Part shown: positions 1 to 5,185 of the stretch, piece by piece
How positions within the stretch are numbered: the stretch's first letter is position 1
How the letters are laid out: each line of letters starts with the position of its first letter
NCBI GenBank assembly: GCA_937952455.1
Contig: CALFYU010000309.1
Coordinates: 1 to 6,460 of the forward strand
Length of the DNA stretch: 6,460 nucleotides
DNA from: an uncultured Planctomycetaceae bacterium
GTDB taxonomy: Bacteria > Planctomycetota > Planctomycetia > Planctomycetales > Planctomycetaceae
Reading direction: 5' to 3'
Notes under the pieces: model-generated
What the model saw: the letters and a program-made list of their open reading frames with translations, nothing else
Databases searched by the model: none
What the model was told of the DNA's origin: nothing
Translations under genes and position numbers: made by a program

Positions 1-1
1 C

Positions 2-904
2 GAAATCCTGGGGACCGTCGCAGAATTGCCCGCCGGGGCGCCGGTCGCGGACTATGCGGGGGTGCCGCTCCAAATCGGCGACCGCATCACCTGGGGCATC
101 GCAGCGAGTTGCGGCGATTGTTTTTTTTGCTGCCACGACTTGCCGCAAAAGTGCGCGACGTTGTTCAAGTATGGTCATCAACAAATCACCGACACACATC
201 CACTAAGCGGGGGAATGGCCGAATATTGCCATCTCGCCGCCGGCACACCGCTGTTTCGCGTTCCGGAATTGCTGCCCGACCAGGTGGCTTGTCCGGCAAA
301 TTGCGCAACGGCCACCGTGGCCGCCGCACTGCGTGTCGCGGGCGAGCATCCCGACGGAACGATTCTGATTCACGGCGCCGGCATGTTGGGTCTGACCGCT
401 GCCGCCATAGCGCGTTGGCGTGGGTATCGGAACGTACTGGTGACCGACGTCAATGCCGAACGACTGTCCCGAGCGGCCGAGTTCGGTGCGACCCGACTTG
501 TTTCCCCGGATAATTCCCACAGCGGACTGGAGCATGCCGTTGCGGAGTCGACCGACGGACAGGGGGTCGACGTGGCGCTGGATGTCAGTGGTGCCCCCAC
601 AGCCATGCGGCAGGGCATCGACATGCTCCGCATCGGGGGATGCGCCGTCTGGGTGGGAGCGGTCTTTCCCACCCCGCCGGTCGAAATCGACCCCGAACGG
701 TTGGTGCGGCGGATGCTCACGCTCTGCGGCGTGCACAATTACGCGCCGCAGGACTTGGCCGCCGCTTTGGACTTCCTGGCTTCTGAGCAGAATAACTACC
801 CATTCGCGGGCCTGATCGGCGAAGCGTTCCCGTTAGCGGCGGCTGAGGAGGCGTTTGCCGCTGCCGGCCAAAGCGGAGCGTTGCGGGTGATGGTGCGGCC
901 GTGA
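2..904 (+). CDS. Zinc-binding medium-chain alcohol dehydrogenase, phosphonate-associated (HpnZ-like) type; 5' end outside window
   Basis: This is a partial gene of 300 visible codons. The reading frame is open from base 2 (Glu-Ile-Leu-Gly-Thr-Val) to the TGA at 902-904; the TTG at 26 is internal, not a start. About 40-60 N-terminal residues, including the expected catalytic zinc Cys and GHE motif, lie off the left edge. Visible residues 37, 40, 43 and 51 form the C-x2-C-x2-C-x7-C structural zinc lobe, with one extra Cys at 44. A Rossmann glycine motif GAGMLG is at 125-130, and Asp149 follows the second strand, which favours NAD(H) over NADP(H). The stretches LPQKC, KYGH, LSGG-AEYCHL and PANCATATVAAALR resemble, from memory, the clade named as putative phosphonate-catabolism alcohol dehydrogenase (TIGR03366). 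The family oxidises or reduces alcohols in the cytoplasm; the substrate here is unknown. An 8-T run (121-128) lies inside the zinc lobe, but the frame is intact across it. The enzyme class is sure; the phosphonate link is not. Confidence 0.9.
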   Translation, partial: EILGTVAELPAGAPVADYAGVPLQIGDRITWGIAASCGDCFFCCHDLPQKCATLFKYGHQQITDTHPLSGGMAEYCHLAAGTPLFRVPELLPDQVACPANCATATVAAALRVAGEHPDGTILIHGAGMLGLTAAAIARWRGYRNVLVTDVNAERLSRAAEFGATRLVSPDNSHSGLEHAVAESTDGQGVDVALDVSGAPTAMRQGIDMLRIGGCAVWVGAVFPTPPVEIDPERLVRRMLTLCGVHNYAPQDLAAALDFLASEQNNYPFAGLIGEAFPLAAAEEAFAAAGQSGALRVMVRP

Positions 905-916
905 GCGGCCGCATTA
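891..916 (+). terminator. GC-rich hairpin spanning the dehydrogenase stop codon
   Basis: TGCGGCCG (894-901) pairs perfectly with CGGCCGCA (906-913) around a TGAG tetraloop. The stem extends three more pairs, two of them G-T, to 891/916. The TGA stop (902-904) is in the loop. Sequence after the hairpin is AT-rich (AATAGA) but has no T-run, so this is at best a non-canonical terminator or an mRNA 3'-end stabiliser. No other terminator is evident after the dehydrogenase gene. Confidence 0.4.
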
Positions 917-1227
917 AATAGACCCAGTCGCCGCGTTGCCGGCGCAGAAGTTACAAAGCTGACAAATTATTCGGCAATTTCGGACGCCGCCGAAAAATCG
1001 TGAGTTGATTCACACAACAGCGACTAGAGTATAGACGTCGAGCGTACGTCAACTTCCGGGGTGTTGACTCAGAGCGGCTGGGCCGGCCGATTTCAAGCGA
1101 ACCCCGCCGCAATGGGCGTTGTCCTTTTGGCAAACACGAATGACGCAAACGTTCCGTAGAATCATCACACGCATCTGAATCACCCCCCTCGATTTGACTT
1201 GGACCGGTTTCCCCGCCGGACAACGAA
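905..1227. other. Intergenic region upstream of the MATE gene
   Basis: These 323 bases contain no convincing gene. Open frames crossing the region on either strand are arginine/serine-rich and lack recognisable motifs. The best sigma70-like promoter is TTGATT (1005-1010) and TATAGA (1030-1035), but the 19-base spacing is long. A short inverted repeat GACGT/ACGTC (1034-1038 and 1046-1050) overlaps and follows the possible -10 box and could be an operator. If that promoter is real, the MATE mRNA has a leader of roughly 185 bases. I see no riboswitch that I recognise in it. Confidence 0.4.
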
Positions 1228-2688
1228 ATGAACGGATTCCTGACACGCCCCGCCCAACCGGGATCAAGCTCCGAGTTGCTGCGCATCGCTGTTCCGCTGG
1301 TCATCAGTTCCGGAACGCTGTCGCTGATGCAGGTCTTGGACCGTATGTTCCTGATGTGGTATTCCACAGACGCCTTGGCGGCTGCCATGCCGTCGGGGCT
1401 GTTGCATTGGTCGTTGATGAGCATCGCCATCGGCACCGCCGGATACGTCAATACCTTCGTCGCACAATACGAGGGAGCCGGACGCCCGGACCGCGTCGCG
1501 GGGTCGATGTGGCAGGGGATTTACTTCTGCATATTCGCCGCCGCCTTCATGCTGCTGTTTCTGCCGTGTACCGAGGGAATTTTCCGTCTGGTCGGTCACG
1601 AGAAAGTGGTGCAGGACCTGGAATGCACATATTTCCGCATTATGTGCGTCGGCACGGCGCCGTTCTTGTTATCCGCCGTGTTGTCTTGTTTTTACAGTGG
1701 ACGCGGACGGACGATGACCATCATGTGGGTCAACCTCGGCTCAACCGTCGTGAATGCCGCACTCAACTATTGGCTGGTTTTCGGCGGGTGGGGCGTGCCC
1801 GCCTTGGGGATTGCCGGCGCGGGTTGGGCGACGGTACTCGCCAGCTGCCTCGGCGTGCTCACGTTTGTGATCCTCCTGCTCCGCAGCGAGGACGCACGAC
1901 CGTATCATCTGCTGAAGCACTATCGGTTCGACCGGGAACTGTTCGTGCGGTTGTTGCGGTACGGACTGCCCAGTGGGGTGCATTTTTTCGTCGACGTCGC
2001 CTGTTTTTCGGCGTTCATTCTGCTGATCGGCTCGACCGGCAAAATGCAATTGGCGGCCACAAATTTGGCGTTTAACGTCAATTCGCTGTTGTTCCTTCCG
2101 ATGTTAGGCTTCGGCACGGCGGTGATGACGCTTGTGGGCAAACGAATCGGCGAGGGCCACCCTGCCATGGCCATTCGTACCACGTGGATCGCTTTTGGGT
2201 TTACCACAATCTATATGTCGGTTTGGGCTTCGATTTTGGTGTTTGTACCCGACATCGTGTTGGCTCCCTATGCGGCGCGGAGCAATCCGGCAGAGTTCGC
2301 CGCCATTGAGCCGATGGTCACGATACTATTGCAATTCGTCGCGGCCTATACGCTATTCGACGGGATGAACATCGTGTTCGCGTCGGCCATTCGTGGCGCA
2401 GGCGATACGCGGTTTTGCCTGTTGTTTTCGTTCTTCTCCAGTCTGCTGCTGATGGTCATTCCGTCGTATGTGGCGTTGCGGGTGTTCGACATGGGGTTGT
2501 ACGCCGCCTGGGCGTGCGTGATGGTCTACGTCGTGTTCCTTTCGTTCGGTTTCCTGTTGCGTTTCTTAGCCGGACATTGGCAATCGATGAGCGTCATTCA
2601 CGAGGCCCCCGCCGCGGTCGCGGCGACTCAGCCGCAATGGGATCTTGCCGCGCCTGACGCCGACCCGGTGTCGGTCATCGCAAACTGA
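1228..2688 (+). CDS. MATE family efflux transporter (NorM-like antiporter)
   Basis: This 486-residue polytopic inner-membrane protein has the size and layout of MATE exporters, which expel cationic drugs or metabolites in exchange for Na+ or H+. The family's usual 12 helices occur as two homologous six-helix halves. Half one opens with ELLRIAVPLVISSGTLSLMQ (16-35) and Asp38 in helix 1, the position of the conserved cation-coupling Asp of NorM. The first cytoplasmic loop has the typical AQYEGAGR (79-86). A charged linker at about 219-245 precedes half two, which repeats the pattern (LLRYGLPSGVHFFVDV, then LAATNLAFNVNSLLFLPM). A soluble Ala/Pro-rich tail of about 30 residues closes it. ATG 1228 is the only start after the in-frame TGA at 1195-1197. 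The ribosome-binding site is weak (GGA at 1218-1220). Substrate cannot be read from sequence. The gene stands alone on this strand and converges with the next gene. Confidence 0.95.
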   Translation: MNGFLTRPAQPGSSSELLRIAVPLVISSGTLSLMQVLDRMFLMWYSTDALAAAMPSGLLHWSLMSIAIGTAGYVNTFVAQYEGAGRPDRVAGSMWQGIYFCIFAAAFMLLFLPCTEGIFRLVGHEKVVQDLECTYFRIMCVGTAPFLLSAVLSCFYSGRGRTMTIMWVNLGSTVVNAALNYWLVFGGWGVPALGIAGAGWATVLASCLGVLTFVILLLRSEDARPYHLLKHYRFDRELFVRLLRYGLPSGVHFFVDVACFSAFILLIGSTGKMQLAATNLAFNVNSLLFLPMLGFGTAVMTLVGKRIGEGHPAMAIRTTWIAFGFTTIYMSVWASILVFVPDIVLAPYAARSNPAEFAAIEPMVTILLQFVAAYTLFDGMNIVFASAIRGAGDTRFCLLFSFFSSLLLMVIPSYVALRVFDMGLYAAWACVMVYVVFLSFGFLLRFLAGHWQSMSVIHEAPAAVAATQPQWDLAAPDADPVSVIAN

Positions 2689-2700
2689 CCGCAGCAGAAC

Positions 2701-2807
2701 GGGTGCCACGGGCGGCTCGTCCGCCAGCGCCGTGTTACGTGGCGTGATTCATGCTTGCCAGCGGCCCTGTTCGCGCGCACCTCTGGACAAGCCAGCCGTG
2801 GGCACCC
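2701..2807. repeat. 107-bp imperfect palindromic element between convergent genes
   Basis: The left arm, 2701-2722, begins GGGTGCC-ACGG and the right arm, 2785-2807, ends CCGTGGGCACCC. Reverse-complementing the right arm gives 19 matches over 22 aligned positions plus a single-base gap. Inside the left arm GGCGG-CTCGT-CCGCC (2711-2725) can form its own hairpin. GCCAGCG occurs twice in the interior (2723-2729 and 2757-2763). The element fills nearly the whole gap between the MATE stop and the btpA stop, 12 bases from one and 6 from the other. This resembles REP/MITE-like palindromic repeats, which often settle behind convergent genes and can terminate transcription from both sides. The palindrome is seen directly; being a dispersed family member is inference. 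Confidence 0.6.
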
Positions 2808-2813
2808 GTCGCG

Positions 2814-3623
2814 TCATGAAAGCCAGCGTCCCAGCGCATCCATCAGGGCGGAGACGCGGGCGGCGTCAACCGGATTGCCAACAACGCCGTCCCGTTTGAC
2901 CGCCGTGCCGACGATAAAACCGTCGGCGAATTTGATAAGCTGCGGCAACGATTCGGCGCTGACGCCGCTGCCGACTAAAACCGGCGTATCACCGGCGGCC
3001 GCGGCAACTTGTTCGATCTCGTTCACATCTGCGGCGTTTCCCGTAGCGGAACCGGAGACAATCACCGCGTCCGCGCCGCCGCGATGAATCATGTCGGCCG
3101 TTTCGTCGGCTGGTGGACGGGAGGCAATCGGTGCGGAATGTTTCACGTTCACGTCGGCGAATATGCGAACCTGTTCCGCGCCCAACGCCGCTCGGTCCCG
3201 CAACAAATCGTGAGCGATGCCGGAGGTGATTCCCTGGTCGGTGACGCGCGCGCCGCACAACACATTGACGCGAATAAAATCCGCACCGGCGGCGTGCGCC
3301 ACGGCCAGCGCACTGCGCCCGTCGTTGCGCAACACGTTGATGCCCAGCGGCAGCGACGACCGTTCCCGTACCGCGACGGCCAAGGCGGTTATGTGCGCCA
3401 CGACGATCGCCGGGACACGTTCGGGATAGAAGGGAACATCGCCGAAGTTTTCCAGCATCAATCCGTGAACCCCACCACGCTGCAGCGCATCCAGATCGTG
3501 CAGGAGCCGTTCGCGAATCGCTGGCAAATTGCCATCATAGCGCGGTGCACCCGGCAGTGGAGCAATGTGCAACATGCCAATCACCGGTTTCGGCGCGGCG
3601 AACAGATCGGAGAGTTGAAACAT
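2814..3623 (-). CDS. BtpA/SgcQ family TIM-barrel protein
   Basis: This 269-residue cytoplasmic protein matches the BtpA family (PF03437) over its full length. Landmarks in order are GMLHIAPLPGAPRY (16-29), GLMLENFGDVPFYP (54-67), PLGINVLRND (92-101), ADFIRVNVLCGARVTDQG (114-131), IFADVNVKHS (154-163), ADAVIVSGSATG (184-195), PVLVGSGV (214-221) and ADGFIVGTAVKRDG (233-246). The last two are the phosphate-binding-type strand-7/strand-8 loops common to barrel enzymes. Named members are cyanobacterial BtpA, needed for photosystem I accumulation, and E. coli SgcQ, in a putative sugar operon. No catalytic reaction is established that I know of, and nothing photosynthetic is visible here. Start ATG 3623-3621 is preceded by only a weak purine patch (GACGG). 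The gene is divergent from the cold-shock gene and shares its upstream region. Confidence 0.92.
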   Translation of the reverse strand: MFQLSDLFAAPKPVIGMLHIAPLPGAPRYDGNLPAIRERLLHDLDALQRGGVHGLMLENFGDVPFYPERVPAIVVAHITALAVAVRERSSLPLGINVLRNDGRSALAVAHAAGADFIRVNVLCGARVTDQGITSGIAHDLLRDRAALGAEQVRIFADVNVKHSAPIASRPPADETADMIHRGGADAVIVSGSATGNAADVNEIEQVAAAAGDTPVLVGSGVSAESLPQLIKFADGFIVGTAVKRDGVVGNPVDAARVSALMDALGRWLS

Positions 3624-3826
3624 AAATGCCGTCGTTCGGTTCGGAATGGGAATAGGTGCGACAGAATCCGCGGTCGATCAAAACCGGGGAAAAACCCTTA
3701 AAAACGTGAATTTGAAAGTTTGTGAATTTTTTGAAAAAAAGTGTGGAATTTCAAATTTTCCAATGGTAGTCTCAAAAACTAGTTAATGTCCATTTCCATT
3801 TTACTTTTGCGTGAGGGTTGGCGGTC
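3624..3826. promoter_or_regulatory. Divergent upstream region with a strongly AT-rich island
   Basis: This 203-base gap separates the starts of the reverse-strand btpA gene and the forward cold-shock gene and must carry promoters for both. Bases 3700-3810 hold about 31 G+C in 111 (28%), far below the flanking genes. Within it, GTGAATTT occurs at 3706 and 3722 and GTGGAATTT at 3743, each followed by A/T tracts. TTGAAA occurs at 3712-3717 and 3731-3736 and its complement TTTCAA at 3749-3754. None pairs with a convincing -10 box at normal spacing, so I do not assign a start site. A pyrimidine-rich CCATTT repeat (3790-3802) lies just before the ribosome-binding site. Confidence 0.6.
3813..3817 (+). 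promoter_or_regulatory. Ribosome-binding site of the cold-shock gene
   Basis: GAGGG stands 9 bases before ATG 3827. It decides the start in favour of this ATG over the in-frame TTG at 3818, which would overlap the spacer and would add three residues (TTG-GCG-GTC) before the conserved MPQGTIKK beginning. It is the clearest Shine-Dalgarno sequence in the window. Confidence 0.7.
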
Positions 3827-4024
3827 ATGCCGCAAGGCACAATTAAGAAACTGACGGACAAGGGTTTTGGGTTCATCGATCTCGGCAACGGCAAGGATTT
3901 GTTCTTCCACGCATCCGCGTTGCAGAATACATCGTTCGAAGAACTCTACGAAGGACAGCAAGTGGAGTTTACGGAAGGACAGGGGCCGAAAGGGCCGCGA
4001 GCGGAAGAGGTCACCCCGGCCTAG
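3827..4024 (+). CDS. Cold-shock domain protein (CspA family)
   Basis: This complete 65-residue protein is a single cold-shock domain, a five-stranded OB fold that binds single-stranded RNA or DNA in the cytoplasm and melts mRNA secondary structure. It opens MPQGTIKKLTDKGFGFI. RNP1 is KGFGFI (12-17) and RNP2 is LFFHAS (25-30), both intact with the aromatic residues that stack on bases. The usual closing segment follows (VEFTEGQGPKGPRAEEVTPA). Length is normal for a stand-alone family member. The gene is monocistronic: its upstream partner is divergent and the downstream gene is convergent. The unusually AT-rich leader suggests dedicated regulation, possibly by temperature or growth phase, but whether it is truly cold-induced cannot be told from sequence. 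Confidence 0.95.
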   Translation: MPQGTIKKLTDKGFGFIDLGNGKDLFFHASALQNTSFEELYEGQQVEFTEGQGPKGPRAEEVTPA

Positions 4025-4085
4025 TGCGACGGCCGCTCTAACTTGTCACGCTGACGGAAACTGGACGATCTGAAAACCTCAAGCG

Positions 4086-4103
4086 GTTTGGAGCGCTCCA
4101 AAC
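4086..4103. other. Perfect 18-bp palindrome, operator-like
   Basis: GTTTGGAGCGCTCCAAAC is a perfect palindrome with no spacer, 62 bases after the cold-shock stop. The core TTGGAGCGCTCCAA has the central-CG symmetry of LacI-family operators; the similar TGGGAGCGCTCCCA is the known CelR/CebR-type site. As RNA it would be a 7-bp stem with a GCGC loop but no U-run follows on either strand. The upstream AACC-TCAAGC-GGTT (4076-4089) could form a competing small hairpin. No gene starts next to it, so it may be a stray site, a terminator part or a remote operator. Confidence 0.5.
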
Positions 4104-4178
4104 GTCGATCAATCTGACAGCTTTAGAGTCGCCGACCCACCAATTGCCGAGTTGAAATCCCCGTTTGAATCAAGCGGA

Positions 4179-4218
4179 ACATCAGCCCGTATGCCACCCC
4201 CGGCATTCGGGCTGATGT
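4179..4218. terminator. Strong bidirectional terminator hairpin between csp and DUF2071 genes
   Basis: ACATCAGCCCG (4179-4189) pairs perfectly with CGGGCTGATGT (4208-4218). After one T-T mismatch ATGCC (4191-4195) pairs with GGCAT (4202-4206), leaving an ACCCCC loop. On the forward strand it is followed by CCTTTT, a short U-run that would end the cold-shock transcript. On the reverse strand it begins 5 bases after the DUF2071 stop (TGA, 4226-4224). Its position between convergent stops supports a shared terminator. Confidence 0.75.
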
Positions 4219-4223
4219 CCTTT

Positions 4224-4994
4224 TCAGCATGCGCGCAATCGAAAAATGTCGACTTCCACTCCGTCGCTGAACAGCGCGTGGCAAAAATCATCCGGCGGTT
4301 GGATTCCCGCCGACGGCAGCAGTGTTTCCTCAAGCCCCAAGACCTCCGCATGCCGCAGCGGATACGGACGGTGGTGCACCTGCCCGCGGTACAACCGCCC
4401 TGCACCATCGGCCGAATAAAGCAAGTATCGCTCCGCCAGAAAAAATTCCAGGGTCCCCTCAACGGCGCGGCCCGGTTCTCCACCGGCTGAGTTGAGCGCG
4501 TCCCCAATCCGCGCTTCGATGCGCGTCATGGCCCCCACTGGATGCGGCCATAGACGAGCGCTTTCATAGCTGATGTGTTCGCCTTGACGGGCTAAAGACA
4601 TGTTGGCCTTGAAATAGGGTAGATTCCAAAACCGCCGTGCGATACGGACTGCCAGCGAATTGGATGCTTCGAGACTGAAAAACCACACGCCCGGATTTTG
4701 CCCGTCGAGATGCACGTAGGTCCGGAGATTCGTTTCGCAGAAGTTGGAAATGCCCGGCACGGCTGCCGACCACCATGGCCGCACGCCCGACATATAAAAC
4801 GGCACGAGTCCCACCCAGGCGTCACCGTCCCACGTATCGACTGACAGCCGCGGCGGCAGCAGCGGTGCGATCATCGCCGGCGGGACGCGCCAATGCACGA
4901 ACAGCAAATCGGTCCAACGCTGGTAACCGATCGCTTTTTCATCCGGGCGCCGCGTGGGAGCGATGCGGTCAATCGTCGGCGTGTTCGTACGCAT
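4224..4994 (-). CDS. DUF2071 family protein (YqjF-like)
   Basis: This 256-residue soluble protein matches the DUF2071/YqjF family (PF09844, COG3361), whose fold is related to acetoacetate decarboxylase; its function is unknown. Family signatures visible are QRWTDLLFVHWRVPP (25-39), LLPPRLSVDTWDGDAWVGLV (45-64), PFYMSGVRP (65-73), NLRTYV (89-94), PGVWFFSLEASNSLAV (101-116) and LPYFKANM (125-132). ATG at 4994-4992 is chosen because it opens the first plausible polar N-terminus; the frame extends upstream to a TTG at 5063, but those 23 residues look non-conserved and the TTG has no ribosome-binding site. No clear Shine-Dalgarno precedes 4994 either. The gene ends right at a strong terminator and is separated from the upstream WD40 gene by about 190 bases with its own terminator, so it is probably transcribed alone. 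Confidence 0.88.
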   Translation of the reverse strand: MRTNTPTIDRIAPTRRPDEKAIGYQRWTDLLFVHWRVPPAMIAPLLPPRLSVDTWDGDAWVGLVPFYMSGVRPWWSAAVPGISNFCETNLRTYVHLDGQNPGVWFFSLEASNSLAVRIARRFWNLPYFKANMSLARQGEHISYESARLWPHPVGAMTRIEARIGDALNSAGGEPGRAVEGTLEFFLAERYLLYSADGAGRLYRGQVHHRPYPLRHAEVLGLEETLLPSAGIQPPDDFCHALFSDGVEVDIFRLRAC

Positions 4995-5122
4995 GTGGAT
5001 GATTTGAATCTGCCCTAAATCCAACGGTGAATGGCCGCCCACCGGAGTAACCGCTCGACGCAACCACGATTAACGTTATTTGCTGCCAAGTCGGGCACGA
5101 AATCGTAGATTGGGGGAAACAC

Positions 5123-5139
5123 CGCCGGACTATCCGGCG
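5123..5139. repeat. Short inverted repeat / hairpin upstream of DUF2071
   Basis: CGCCGGA-CTA-TCCGGCG is a perfect 7-bp stem with a three-base loop, extendable with wobble pairs. It lies between the WD40 gene's U-run terminator and the DUF2071 start on the reverse strand. It may act as a second, back-up terminator stem for the WD40 transcript, since TTT follows it on that strand. Confidence 0.4.
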
Positions 5140-5153
5140 ACGGCGCCTCCCTC

Positions 5154-5177
5154 AAAAAAACCGGCAGCCGTAACGGC
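5154..5177 (-). terminator. Probable intrinsic terminator of the WD40 gene
   Basis: Reading the reverse strand, GCCG-TTA-CGGC (5177-5167) forms a small stem starting 8 bases after the WD40 stop. It is followed by TGCCGG and a run of seven T (5160-5154). The U-run is good; the hairpin is short (4 bp, or longer if an alternative CCG/CGG pairing forms), so strength is uncertain. Confidence 0.5.
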
Positions 5178-5185
5178 GGATCTCC

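Noticed and set aside
121..128. Eight-T run in the dehydrogenase as a possible frameshift or programmed slip
   Set aside because: The C-x2-C-x2-C-x7-C zinc motif is intact on both sides in one frame, so no shift is needed.
905..912. GCGGCCGC and GGCCGGCC (1081-1088) 8-bp palindromes as sites of interest
   Set aside because: Short GC palindromes are expected by chance in this composition; the first is only part of the stop-codon hairpin.
951..1451. 166-codon reverse-strand open frame covering the MATE upstream gap
   Set aside because: Much of it is antisense to the clear MATE coding sequence; composition is Arg/Ser/Pro-rich with no motif, and it would leave MATE's start region doubly coding.
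2711..2807. CRISPR-like or attachment-site reading of the repeats behind the MATE gene
   Set aside because: There are no regularly spaced direct repeats, and no integrase or cas gene is nearby; inverted symmetry explains the pattern.
3009..3701. 230-codon forward frame antisense to the btpA-like gene
   Set aside because: The reverse strand matches the BtpA family end to end; this frame has the typical Arg/His/Gln-rich look of a GC-rich shadow.
3818..3826. TTG start giving the cold-shock protein three extra residues
   Set aside because: The GAGGG ribosome-binding site is directly against TTG 3818 and is correctly spaced only for ATG 3827, where the conserved MPQGTIKK begins.
4995..5063. TTG start for a longer DUF2071 protein
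   Set aside because: The extra 23 residues do not resemble the family start and there is no ribosome-binding site; ATG 4994 is simpler.
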